A stretch of DNA of 64,000 bases from Ardenticatenaceae bacterium (GTDB lineage Bacteria > Chloroflexota > Anaerolineae > Promineifilales > Promineifilaceae). The translations under genes were made by a program, and so were the position numbers. Under the pieces are notes generated by a model that did no database searches, was not told the origin of the DNA, and saw only the letters and a program-made list of their open reading frames with translations. Positions 8,118 to 16,943 of this stretch are shown one piece after another. Position 1 is the stretch's first letter. The number at the start of each line of letters is the position of its first letter. The DNA is taken from positions 1 through 64,000 of the forward strand of contig JACKBU010000018.1 in assembly GCA_020634395.1 (NCBI GenBank), read 5' to 3'.

Positions 8118-9395
8118 ATGTCTGATTATGTGATTAAGGTTGAGAATTTAGGTAAGTCTTACCAGATACGCCACAAACAGGAACGGTATACGGCGCTGCG
8201 CGACGTCCTGACTGAAGGTGCGAAAAACACCGGACGTCGGCTGCTGGGTCGGGGGAAAACGGAGGATGATCATACACTGGAAGAGTTTTGGGCGCTGCAA
8301 GACGTTTCCTTTGAAGTGAAACAGGGGGAACGGCTGGGCATTATCGGCCGGAACGGGGCGGGTAAATCGACGTTACTCAAGGTCCTCAGCCGGATTACGG
8401 AACCGACGCGGGGTGAAGTGCGGCTGCGAGGGCGGGTGGCCAGCTTGTTGGAGGTGGGGACAGGTTTCCATCCGGAACTTACCGGGAGGGAAAACATCTA
8501 TCTGAACGGGGCAATTTTAGGAATGTCTAAAGTTGAAATTGACCGTAAGTTTGATGAAATTGTTGCTTTTGCGGAAGTAGAGAAGTTCTTAGATACACCT
8601 GTAAAACGATATTCGAGTGGGATGTATGTGCGTTTGGCTTTTGCGGTTGCTGCATATTTAGATGTAGAAAATTTATTAATAGACGAGGTTCTTGCTGTTG
8701 GTGACGCGGGTTTTCAAAAGAGAAGCCTGGGTAGGATGAGTGAAATTACCCAAGACGGCCGGACTGTTTTATTTGTAAGTCATAATATGGCAGCAGTAGC
8801 GTCCCTTTGTGATCGTTGTGTTCACATAGAAAAAGGAAGAATTGTTGATCAAGGCCAACCAAACCAGGTTATTACGAGATATCTTGATGGAGTATCACAA
8901 ATACATCGGTTAAAAGGGGTTGGCGACAGAGATGATCGAATGGGAAGCGGAGAAGCGCGGTTCACAGCACTTCGGCTTCTAGATCATAATGGGGAAGAAG
9001 TAGACCGTGTTCCTATGGGATCATCTATTACACTTGAGGTAACGATTAAATCACAAAGGCCCATCAATGAGCCGGTGATAGGTTTCTTAATAGTTGATAA
9101 ATTGGGCAATACTATTCTGCGTGCATACAGCCATGAAAGTTACGCCGGTCCAACTCCTAGAATTAGACAAGAAATTAAAGTCAGGTGTTGTTTTAGTAAG
9201 TTGCCTTTAATGTATGGTGTATATTCAATTCACTTATGGCTTGGTCAACACAAACATCCGGTGGATTACCTGGAGTATGCCGCCTCTTTGGAGATCATTC
9301 GTAGCGATGTTTATGCCACGGGTCACGCTCCTGACGCAAATAATGGCGGTCTTTTTATTGCTGACCACTCTTGGGAGTTTGCAGAAAATGAATGA
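8118..9395 (+). CDS. wzt: Polysaccharide exporter ATPase with Wzt-type C-terminal domain
   Basis: 425 aa. Residues 1-250 are an ABC ATPase: Walker A GRNGAGKST near 77-85, signature YSSGMYVRLAFA near 165, Walker B LLIDEVLAVGD near 186, H-loop in LFVSHNMAA. Residues of about 280-420 are a beta-sandwich of the Wzt C-terminal type (FTALRLLDHNGEEVDRV, ITLEVTIKSQRP, YGVYSIHLWLGQ), which in known systems recognises the terminal modification of the exported glycan. Methyltransferase genes follow directly, which fits a methylated chain end (inference). Base composition changes inside the gene: the row at 8341 is 35/60 G+C and the row at 8521 is 21/60 (hand counts), so a recombination joint around 8510 is likely. 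Confidence 0.9.
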   Translation: MSDYVIKVENLGKSYQIRHKQERYTALRDVLTEGAKNTGRRLLGRGKTEDDHTLEEFWALQDVSFEVKQGERLGIIGRNGAGKSTLLKVLSRITEPTRGEVRLRGRVASLLEVGTGFHPELTGRENIYLNGAILGMSKVEIDRKFDEIVAFAEVEKFLDTPVKRYSSGMYVRLAFAVAAYLDVENLLIDEVLAVGDAGFQKRSLGRMSEITQDGRTVLFVSHNMAAVASLCDRCVHIEKGRIVDQGQPNQVITRYLDGVSQIHRLKGVGDRDDRMGSGEARFTALRLLDHNGEEVDRVPMGSSITLEVTIKSQRPINEPVIGFLIVDKLGNTILRAYSHESYAGPTPRIRQEIKVRCCFSKLPLMYGVYSIHLWLGQHKHPVDYLEYAASLEIIRSDVYATGHAPDANNGGLFIADHSWEFAENE

Positions 9396-10158
9396 TAAGC
9401 AAAATCCATTGTCATCAGAAGACTCACATGCCTATTGGATTAATCGTCATAAAAAGCATGAAGGTGAGTGGCAGGCGATAGGATATAGCTCTGGTGATTT
9501 GAAGATAAATCAGGCTTTTTATGACTGTCGTAAGCAGGCTTTGTTGAAGGCGGTATGCAAGTACAAAGGAAAATTGCAGGGCTTACAAGTATTAGATGTA
9601 GGGTGTGGATTAGGGGTATTCTCCCAAATATATCACGAGGCAGGCGCAGAAGTATACGGAATAGATATTAGCCCTGAGGCAATAAACTATTGTGATTCTC
9701 TGAAAATAGGAAATTTCATTTGTGCTGGTGTTGGTGACGTCCCTGTCATTTTTGACAAAACATTCGATATCATACATTGTTTTGACGTACTTTATCATGT
9801 GACTGATGATGATGAATGGGCTAAGGCAATTTCAGGCTTTGACTCTGTTTCTGGCAGAGATACGCTATGGCTCTTTACCGAATTTCATATCCCTAAAGAG
9901 ATAACCGCAGAAGCGCATCTTGTCAAACGCCCCATATCAAAATATCGCAATCAATTAGCTAAACACGAGCGAGATATTTTAGAAGAAATTCCCTTATATT
10001 GGTTATTTAATGCAGTTCCATCCTTAGCTACGCGGTACCCAAAATTAATCACCAAAGCCGATCGGTTTGGAAGGATTGGAAAAAAACTTTTACAAGAATA
10101 TGTGGCGATGTGGGTCATTGGGCCCAGTCATTTTGAAGCGACGGTCAAAATTCCATGA
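9388..10158 (+). CDS. Class I SAM-dependent methyltransferase
   Basis: 256 aa from ATG 9388, which overlaps the wzt stop by eight bases; the longer open frame lies inside wzt. Motif I is VLDVGCGLGVF near residue 70, followed by the acidic end of beta-2 in VYGIDISPEAINYC, then FDIIHCFDVLYHV, which fits UbiE/COG2227-type small-molecule methyltransferases. Its position next to a Wzt with a C-terminal recognition domain suggests O-methylation of a sugar or of the chain end as a length signal. AT-rich codon use, unlike the flanks of the locus. Confidence 0.75.
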   Translation: MNDKQNPLSSEDSHAYWINRHKKHEGEWQAIGYSSGDLKINQAFYDCRKQALLKAVCKYKGKLQGLQVLDVGCGLGVFSQIYHEAGAEVYGIDISPEAINYCDSLKIGNFICAGVGDVPVIFDKTFDIIHCFDVLYHVTDDDEWAKAISGFDSVSGRDTLWLFTEFHIPKEITAEAHLVKRPISKYRNQLAKHERDILEEIPLYWLFNAVPSLATRYPKLITKADRFGRIGKKLLQEYVAMWVIGPSHFEATVKIP

Positions 10159-10934
10159 GCAAGATTATGGATACACTAATTTTTATGGGGGAAAAGTACT
10201 TGGTACGTCTTTACCAGTACCGGGCAAAATATTTACTGAAACAAAGCGGAGGTGTATTGGCAGTATCTGCTTTACAGCGTGGATTCCAGAGTGCAGAGCG
10301 GTATCGCCGGTGGGATGGTTGGTCTTTGTCATATAGCGCGATTTTTCAAGTGGCTATTCTTATTGCGCGTGGAGAAGTGAATCGGATCGTCGAATTTGGG
10401 GCAGGCTTTAGTACGATTGCGTTAGCTGAGTTTTTGAGTCAGACAGCATATTCTGTGACTGTAGATAGTTTTGAACATCAAGCAGAGTATGCGGTACCGC
10501 TTAACGCAAATCTGTCCAATTCTGATGTGAAGTTAAATTGTGTCAATTTACTCCAACTGGATGATGAAAGATATGTTAACTTATTTACCGTTTCTAACCC
10601 GAATGAATACTTCCATACGCAATCAACTGCTGTTCCCCAAGAGCGATATGGTGAAACCAGGTTGCGCAATGCTTTTTATGATTATGACTATTCACAATGG
10701 CCGGATACCAGTGTAGACCTCATTATTTTGGATGGGCCAAACGGTAATGGGCGCTCTATAGCTTTCCCATTGCTTAGAGATGTTGTTCGTATTCCAGGTT
10801 GGATTCTTATCGATGATTATCTCGATTATCCTTTCCTTGATGATCTAAGAAAGGTTTTTAAGTTTGAGACGATTTACCAAGATAGAATTGCCGGTAAAGA
10901 ACACATCTTGGTGAAAGTATTCGAACGTGTATAG
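10155..10934 (+). CDS. Predicted methyltransferase-fold protein
   Basis: 259 aa, start overlapping the preceding stop (ATGA). The centre contains a Rossmann-like IVEFGAGFSTIALAEFL (about residue 76) and later VDLIILDGPNGNGRSIAF with LIDDYLDYPFLDDL, the layout of FkbM- or class-I-like methyltransferases found in glycan clusters. No specific substrate can be read from it. AT-rich and translationally coupled to the previous methyltransferase, so the two probably act on the same polymer. Confidence 0.6.
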   Translation: MSKIMDTLIFMGEKYLVRLYQYRAKYLLKQSGGVLAVSALQRGFQSAERYRRWDGWSLSYSAIFQVAILIARGEVNRIVEFGAGFSTIALAEFLSQTAYSVTVDSFEHQAEYAVPLNANLSNSDVKLNCVNLLQLDDERYVNLFTVSNPNEYFHTQSTAVPQERYGETRLRNAFYDYDYSQWPDTSVDLIILDGPNGNGRSIAFPLLRDVVRIPGWILIDDYLDYPFLDDLRKVFKFETIYQDRIAGKEHILVKVFERV

Positions 10935-11052
10935 AAATCATAATTTTGGCACTGTGGCAAATTCGGAATAGGTTTTATCGAAAATACCAGATGTTTGCGA
11001 ATTCGGCTGTTTCATATGGCTTGTGATTTTTATCAATTTACCCTTTTGCTTC

Positions 11053-12060
11053 ATGAATCTTCTTTATGCTTGTGTAATTGAACAGAATGATGGATGGGGG
11101 GCTGAGGTTTTCTTTGATGCTGCTTTTAGGACGGATGGTTATAAAACTATAAACGTTGACTATCGGGTCCACCGCCATGAATTGGCGAAATGCTTTAAAC
11201 AAGTTCGGGATTTTGACTTATTTTTGTTGCAGCGGGGGGATTATTTTCCATTGCAGATTGTAAAAGCTGTGCGACGCCCCAAAATATTTTATTTCAGCGA
11301 GCTTTTTTCTCGGCGTCGTGATGCAGATCATCTGTTTAGTTCAAACCTTTTCGATCACTATTATGTTCGGACACCAGAATGTATAAATCAAATCGTAAAT
11401 AAAGGTTGGGTTGCTCCAGATAAGATAAGTATCTTGCTTAGCGCATATGATCCTAACTTGTATCGGCCTTTAAGGGAAGTCCATAAGGATATAGATGTGT
11501 TGTTTGTTGGATCAATGACTGCCAGGCGAGAAACAATTCTCAACCAACTCTCAAAAATGTTTAATGTTGTCGTATGTCAAGCATTTGCTGAAGATGCTGT
11601 TCGGCTCTTTAATCGCGCAAAAATTATCCTTAATCTCCATGGGACAGATTTTTTAGATACTGAAACGCGTGTATTTGAAATCCTTGGTACAGGGGGATTT
11701 TTAATCACGGAGTTGTTGTCCAGCGAAAGCCCTTTCGAATCTGGTACGCACTTGGTCGAAGTACAAGGTTACGATGCATTAGTTGAATCAATCATGTTTT
11801 ATCTTGGAAATGAAGAAGCTCGCGAAGCAATTGCTACAACTGGTTGGGAAGCAGTGATTCAAAATCACACATATCAGCAACGTGCCCGTGAAATAGAAAC
11901 AAAAGCCGAAGAGATCATAAGTGCAGGGTTAACATTAGGTCCCGCGTTGAATTATTCCATTCTAAAACGTTATGGTTATATCGAAGCAATTAGAAGAGTA
12001 CGACTCCATATTGCGGTAGTTATGAATAAAACAAACTCTAACCAGGGTGATAGCAGGTGA
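11053..12060 (+). CDS. CgeB-like glycosyltransferase
   Basis: 335 aa from ATG 11053 (MNLLYACVIEQ); a GTG at 11023 would add ten residues, and neither has a clear ribosome site. The protein resembles the CgeB/DUF3880 plus Glyco_trans_1_2 group: an N-terminal half with DLFLLQRGDYFPLQI and FYFSELFSRR, and a C-terminal nucleotide-sugar domain with DVLFVGSMTARRE, KIILNLHGTDFLDTETRVFEI and GGFLITE. It probably transfers a sugar from an NDP-sugar during repeat-unit assembly at the cytoplasmic face. The spacer before it (118 bp) is AT-rich and may hold a promoter, but no clear one is seen. A related gene lies at 16940. Confidence 0.7.
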   Translation: MNLLYACVIEQNDGWGAEVFFDAAFRTDGYKTINVDYRVHRHELAKCFKQVRDFDLFLLQRGDYFPLQIVKAVRRPKIFYFSELFSRRRDADHLFSSNLFDHYYVRTPECINQIVNKGWVAPDKISILLSAYDPNLYRPLREVHKDIDVLFVGSMTARRETILNQLSKMFNVVVCQAFAEDAVRLFNRAKIILNLHGTDFLDTETRVFEILGTGGFLITELLSSESPFESGTHLVEVQGYDALVESIMFYLGNEEAREAIATTGWEAVIQNHTYQQRAREIETKAEEIISAGLTLGPALNYSILKRYGYIEAIRRVRLHIAVVMNKTNSNQGDSR

Positions 12061-12068
12061 ATTAAAGA

Positions 12069-13289
12069 ATGAATATAGGGATTGTAACTACCTGGTTTGA
12101 GCGCGGAGCAGCTTATGTATCGCGGCAGTATCGCCAGGTGCTTCAGCATGATCATAACGTATATATTTATGCACGTGCGGATGAGTATGCAATCGGTGAT
12201 CCCTCATGGGATGACGAGTATGTAACCTGGGGAAAACGCTTGCCATTTGTTATGGGCACGGCCGTTGACCTCAGGGATTTTCGCCGGTGGTTAGTCGAAA
12301 AGAAAATTCAATTAATCATATTCAACGAGCAAAAGTGGTGGCCTCTTGTAAAATTCTGTAATCATTTAGGAATTATTACCGGCGCATATGTCGACTATTA
12401 CACGGAAGAAACCGTTCCTTTTTTTGAGTGTTACGATTTTCTAATTTGTAATACACGGCGTCATTATTCGGTGTTTTCATGGCATCCCAATTGCATCTAT
12501 ATTCCGTGGGGCACTGATCTTTTAGCCTTTAAGCCTTCTAACTTTGAGCCTGTCGTGCCAGGACGTGTAACATTTTTTCATTCAAGTGGTATGAGCCCAT
12601 ATCGAAAAGGGACCGATTGGATTCTTAAAGCAATGGACTATCTTCCGAACGAGGCGAGATTGTTTGTTCATTCGCAAGGTTCACTGAACGAAAAAATGCC
12701 GCAATTAGGTTCCCTAATCGACCGGCTAATTAAGGAAGACAAACTGGAGGTTTATGAAAAGACGGTTCCCACTCCAGGATTATATAAACGGGGTGATGTT
12801 TATGTTTATCCGTCTCGCCTGGATGGAATCGGCCTTTCGGTTCCAGAGGCGCTCGCTTCCGGCTTGCCGGTGATTACAACAAATTCTCCACCGATGAACG
12901 AATTTGTTATTCCCGGAGAAAATGGCAGAGTTGTAAAGATAGATAAATTGGTAGCCCGAGCCGATGGTTACTATTGGCCACAAGCGCTGATCGATCAAGA
13001 AAGTTTAAGGAAAGAGATGGCTTATTATGTGACAAATTACGAATCCTTGGCTCAATTTAAGGCTGAAGCCAGGGAATATGCGGAGAATAAACTTGATTGG
13101 TTCCAAAATGCTAAAGATTTGGCGAGCCAAATTGAAACGGTGACTAAAAGATCTGAGTCTGAATTGGAAGATGTTTATTATCAGATTCTTCAGTATGAAA
13201 AACGACATACCTCTATTCAACAAAAGTATCCAAAACTCTTCCATTGGCTCATAAAGTTGACTAAGCTATTCCGGCCCGTGCGAGTTTAG
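12069..13289 (+). CDS. Glycosyltransferase family 4 protein
   Basis: 406 aa GT-B fold retaining glycosyltransferase. The N-terminal domain begins MNIGIVTTWFERGAAYVSRQY. The C-terminal domain has the donor-binding features FFHSSGMSPYRKGTDWIL, DVYVYPSRLDGIGLSVPEAL and GLPVITTNSPPMNEF, corresponding to the E-x7-E region of GT4. Separated by eight bases from the gene before. The sugar and acceptor cannot be read from sequence. AT-rich, like the surrounding imported-looking block. Confidence 0.82.
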   Translation: MNIGIVTTWFERGAAYVSRQYRQVLQHDHNVYIYARADEYAIGDPSWDDEYVTWGKRLPFVMGTAVDLRDFRRWLVEKKIQLIIFNEQKWWPLVKFCNHLGIITGAYVDYYTEETVPFFECYDFLICNTRRHYSVFSWHPNCIYIPWGTDLLAFKPSNFEPVVPGRVTFFHSSGMSPYRKGTDWILKAMDYLPNEARLFVHSQGSLNEKMPQLGSLIDRLIKEDKLEVYEKTVPTPGLYKRGDVYVYPSRLDGIGLSVPEALASGLPVITTNSPPMNEFVIPGENGRVVKIDKLVARADGYYWPQALIDQESLRKEMAYYVTNYESLAQFKAEAREYAENKLDWFQNAKDLASQIETVTKRSESELEDVYYQILQYEKRHTSIQQKYPKLFHWLIKLTKLFRPVRV

Positions 13290-13318
13290 ATAATTATAAA
13301 TGATGTGTCTTTAAAAAT

Positions 13319-14293
13319 ATGCGCAAAAGTGTAAGTGTCATTATTCCCTGTTATAACGCAGCACGATGGATTGGCGAGGCAGTACATTCTTGCCTAACTC
13401 AGACTTATCAGCCTGTTGAGATTATTGTTGTGGATGATGGCTCTACCGATGAGAGCCTCGAAATCTTGCAAGGTTTTGATCAGAAAATACGGCTAGAGAT
13501 CGGTCCTAGACGTGGTGGAAATCATGCTCGGAATCTCGGTTTTGCACTGTCACGAGGTGAATATATCCAATTCCTTGACGCAGATGATTTTTTATTGTCA
13601 GAGAAAATTGCTTACCAGGTTGCTTTTTTGGAGGAAATGGGTGCCGATGTAGTATATGGAGATTGGCGACATCAAAATGAGATGCTTGAAGGCACACCCA
13701 CATTAGGTCCTATACAATTCCCTGGTGATCAGGAAGATATTATTGCAGCCTTACTGAGTGGTTGGTGGACAGCAAATCTCTCCATTCTATTTCGGCGAAG
13801 CGCTGTAATTGCGGCTGGCGGGTGGGATGAAACCTTGCAAGTGGGACAGGATCGGGATTTTTTTCTTTCTGTGGCTTTGACTGGAGCCGATATTCGTTAT
13901 CAGCCGGGTTGCTATTCTATTTACCGACGTTACGGTGATGTCACTGTCTCAACAAGCAGCCGACAGAGGTGGTTAGATAATCACGAAAAAATTTTGCAGA
14001 AAGCAGAGCGCCTTCTCAAAGATTCAGGTCAATGGACGCCATATTATCGCCAAGCATTGGCACATTCCTATTTCCATGTAGCGCGAAATTATTACGACCG
14101 TGACAAAACGAAGCAACAGCATCTTTACCAAAAAGTTGTACAGCTTGATCCGCATTATTCTCCGCAAGAGTCAAGGCTGTACAATACAGCTTATCGTCTC
14201 ATGGGGTTCCAGCACGCCGAAAAGCTGGCTGGCGCTCTGAGGCAAATAAGAAAACAAAGGGTACACATTGCACATGAAGCGTCAGATCGTTGA
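13319..14293 (+). CDS. Glycosyltransferase family 2 protein
   Basis: 324 aa inverting GT-A glycosyltransferase. N-terminal VSVIIPCYNAARWIGEAV, the first metal/nucleotide-binding VVDDGSTDES, and the DXD-type IQFLDADDF near residue 88 are all present. The region QDRDFFLSVAL carries the downstream acceptor/catalytic acidic residues. The C-terminal 90 residues are helical and lysine-rich. It likely adds one sugar to the lipid-linked glycan. The next gene starts within its last 20 bases. Confidence 0.85.
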   Translation: MRKSVSVIIPCYNAARWIGEAVHSCLTQTYQPVEIIVVDDGSTDESLEILQGFDQKIRLEIGPRRGGNHARNLGFALSRGEYIQFLDADDFLLSEKIAYQVAFLEEMGADVVYGDWRHQNEMLEGTPTLGPIQFPGDQEDIIAALLSGWWTANLSILFRRSAVIAAGGWDETLQVGQDRDFFLSVALTGADIRYQPGCYSIYRRYGDVTVSTSSRQRWLDNHEKILQKAERLLKDSGQWTPYYRQALAHSYFHVARNYYDRDKTKQQHLYQKVVQLDPHYSPQESRLYNTAYRLMGFQHAEKLAGALRQIRKQRVHIAHEASDR

Positions 14294-14969
14294 TAGATTT
14301 ACACAATTTGCCGGCTGGTTAAAGCGCCGGCAAAGGATCACGCATTTCCCTTACCAACCGGTCAAAGTTAATATCGGCTGCGGTCTTACAGTGGCGCCGG
14401 AATGGGTTAATATAGATGGCAGTTTGAATGCATTGATTGCAACCTGGCCTCACTGGCTGCATGATTCTGCATACAATTTTTCTGGGGCGCATCAGTTTTT
14501 TACTCTGGAAGAGTATAAACAGATCATTCAAAACAACTTGTTCTTTCATCACGATTTCCGGTATGGAATACCCCTGCCGGATAATTCTGTAGATTTTCTC
14601 TATTCTTCTCATTTTCTAGAACACCTGGATAAGTTCGCCGGGCGTTATTTATTAGAAGAATGCTGGCGCGTCTTGAAGTCGGGTGGAGTTGTGCGTATTG
14701 CTGTGCCGGACCTGGAACACGCCTGGCGAATGTATCAGGCAGGTGACAAGGAGCGAATGCTACACGACTACTTCTTTATTGATGGCGCCACCGGGTTTTC
14801 CCAGCACCGGTATTTATACGATTTTCAGATGTTAGCCGATATTTTTAGCGAGATTGGTTTCACCCACATCGTCCATGAGGAATATCAAAAAGGGGCTGTG
14901 CCTGATCTCGAACTGCTGGATAATCGGGCTGACTACACGTTGTTTGTAGAAGCACAAAAACTGGCGTAG
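14274..14969 (+). CDS. SAM-dependent methyltransferase (COG4627-like)
   Basis: 231 aa from ATG 14274 (a TTG six bases earlier is possible). Features: VKVNIGCGLTVAPEWVNIDG, a degenerate motif I typical of this group, then FLYSSHFLEHLDKFAGRYLL and VLKSGGVVRIAVPDLEHAW, standard post-motif elements of type 11 methyltransferases. Such genes are frequent beside GT2 genes in glycan loci. It overlaps the GT2 gene upstream and ends six bases before the next start, so it belongs to the same transcript. Confidence 0.75.
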   Translation: MKRQIVDRFTQFAGWLKRRQRITHFPYQPVKVNIGCGLTVAPEWVNIDGSLNALIATWPHWLHDSAYNFSGAHQFFTLEEYKQIIQNNLFFHHDFRYGIPLPDNSVDFLYSSHFLEHLDKFAGRYLLEECWRVLKSGGVVRIAVPDLEHAWRMYQAGDKERMLHDYFFIDGATGFSQHRYLYDFQMLADIFSEIGFTHIVHEEYQKGAVPDLELLDNRADYTLFVEAQKLA

Positions 14970-14974
14970 CGAAT

Positions 14975-16093
14975 ATGACGCCATTATTTCAGGAACGACT
15001 GCTGGCTCAAAATGACTCCCCCGATGGGAATCAACCTTTTATCACCATTGCTATTCCTCACTATAAACAGCGCCGGTATTTGGAACTGGTTCTGGCAAGC
15101 ATCTTCGAGCAAGATTTTGCTGATTTAGAGATTGTCGTTTCTAATGATCAATCGCCTGATGATTCCGATAGGGTTATACCTGATATTTTGTCTGAATCGG
15201 GACGGCCGTTTCGCTACTACTCCCAACCCAAGAATTTGGGTTATGACGGAAATGTACGTTTTTGCCTGGCAGCGGCCCAAGGGCGATATGTCATGCTGCT
15301 GGGAAATGACGATGCGCTGGCCGGACCACAAACCATCAGCCAGATTGTCGAGGCGTTGGCTGCGTTGGACTTTCCTACAGTGGCCTTTGCCAATTACAGC
15401 GATTGGGCGAGTGGGGAACTGACGCGGCGGGCGCTGAGCACGCAGATTTTGGGGAAAGGACCGGAAATGGCCGTTCAATTTTTTCGCTCATTCAGCTTCG
15501 TGGCCGGCCTCATCTTTGACCAGGCAGCCACACACGAACATGAAACGGATCGGTGGGACCATTCTATATTTTATCAAATTTACCTGGCCAGCCGGGTCAT
15601 CGCCAGCGGTGGTGTGCTGGCGGCTTTGGACGTTAATGCCGTGCGAAAGGATGTGCGGGTCGATGAGCAGCACGTTTTTAACTATGAGACTAAGTGGGCT
15701 GATGCTCCCTGGTCATTCCAGCCCCGCCATACGGGGATGGAATCCGTGATTCGGGTTACGGTAGACGGTGTGACCCCGCTTGTGTCAGCGGGACAGCGTT
15801 CCCAAACAATACGGCAAATTGTGCAGCAGATTTTGACGGTCACCTATCCTTATTGGTTGATGGAATACCGGCGCGTGGCCAATTGGAGCTTTGCCGTGGG
15901 GGTGGCTCGTGAGATGTGGATAGGCAAGTTGTTGGCTGAATACAGGAGTTTGAAATTCACCGATCGGTTGAAATTATGGTTCTGGTATCTGACGGCGACC
16001 ATCGGTGGACTTTTGCTGCCCAGGGGCTGGTTTGAACATATCAAAAGTCAACTGGCGGAGAAAATCCGACGCAACGCACAGGAGATGTCGTAA
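14975..16093 (+). CDS. Glycosyltransferase family 2 protein
   Basis: 372 aa. The N-terminal GT-A domain has ITIAIPHYKQRRYLELVLAS, IVVSNDQSPDDSD and a DXD-like VMLLGNDDAL near residue 108. The remaining 240 residues are longer than a minimal GT2, with basic and aromatic segments (LKLWFWYLTATIGGLLLPRGW) that may associate with the membrane. One sugar-transfer step is expected; donor unknown. Moderate GC, higher than its neighbours at 9-13 kb. Confidence 0.83.
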   Translation: MTPLFQERLLAQNDSPDGNQPFITIAIPHYKQRRYLELVLASIFEQDFADLEIVVSNDQSPDDSDRVIPDILSESGRPFRYYSQPKNLGYDGNVRFCLAAAQGRYVMLLGNDDALAGPQTISQIVEALAALDFPTVAFANYSDWASGELTRRALSTQILGKGPEMAVQFFRSFSFVAGLIFDQAATHEHETDRWDHSIFYQIYLASRVIASGGVLAALDVNAVRKDVRVDEQHVFNYETKWADAPWSFQPRHTGMESVIRVTVDGVTPLVSAGQRSQTIRQIVQQILTVTYPYWLMEYRRVANWSFAVGVAREMWIGKLLAEYRSLKFTDRLKLWFWYLTATIGGLLLPRGWFEHIKSQLAEKIRRNAQEMS

Positions 16094-16094
16094 A

Positions 16095-16943
16095 TTGATA
16101 ACAAGACTTCGGCATTTTATAGGAACTACTTTACGCAAATGGCTGCAACCCGGACATTTTTACCGTATCCCGTTTGGTCCGGCTCGTGGACAGTTCGTTG
16201 AATTCCATCCAGAAGACAACCTGGACATCTTGTTTGGTTTTCATGAACCTAATACATTTGAAGTTTTTCGACAACTGGTAAAACCTGGTATGGTCGTGGC
16301 CGATATAGGGGCAAATCATGGCTATTTTTCTGTCTTCCTAAATAAATTGGTGGGGCCCAATGGTCTCGTTTACGCTTTTGAACCGGTTCCTAACACGTTT
16401 GCTGTGTTACAGAGAACAGTGGCGCAAAATGGGGCGAGCTTTGTCAAACCAGTTTGCGCCGCAGTATCGAACCAGAACAAACCAGTGTCATTTTACCTGA
16501 GTCATAGCCACTATATGGCCTCTCTGGATGCCAAATGGGCAAAAACCCCTGATGAAAAGATTGAAGTGCAGGGGGTGAGGCTGGATACCTTTTTCCAGGC
16601 GGAAGGGAAGCGACCGGATTTTATTAAAATGGATATTGAAGGCGGCGGCGTTTTCGCTTTAGAAGGAATACAAACCTTAATTATTGAACACCAACCGTTT
16701 CTTTTATTGGAAAGCCACACTCCTGAGGAGGATCAGGCTATTGGCCAGAGCCTTTTGTCAGCTGATTATGCCGTATATCGTGTTGGAAGCAGTGTGCCAT
16801 TGGACGATCTTACAAGCGATTATCGCGACCTGAAAGGAATATGGGGGACGGTGGTCGGCTTGCCGAAAACAAAATTAGCTCAACTTCAAGGGTTTAGCCC
16901 CCAACGATTTCAGAAACAACGATTAGGTCAACGTGGAAAGTGA
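16095..16943 (+). CDS. FkbM family methyltransferase
   Basis: 282 aa from a TTG start one base after the preceding stop codon. AGGAG at about 16080-16084 supports this start over the longer open frame, which lies inside the upstream gene. SAM-binding VVADIGANHGYFSVFLNKLVG (first 20 residues of the motif), VYAFEPVPNTFAVLQRTV, and the FkbM-specific RPDFIKMDIEGGGVFALEG are visible. It probably O-methylates a sugar hydroxyl. Its stop overlaps the next start (GTGATG). Confidence 0.85.
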   Translation: MITRLRHFIGTTLRKWLQPGHFYRIPFGPARGQFVEFHPEDNLDILFGFHEPNTFEVFRQLVKPGMVVADIGANHGYFSVFLNKLVGPNGLVYAFEPVPNTFAVLQRTVAQNGASFVKPVCAAVSNQNKPVSFYLSHSHYMASLDAKWAKTPDEKIEVQGVRLDTFFQAEGKRPDFIKMDIEGGGVFALEGIQTLIIEHQPFLLLESHTPEEDQAIGQSLLSADYAVYRVGSSVPLDDLTSDYRDLKGIWGTVVGLPKTKLAQLQGFSPQRFQKQRLGQRGK

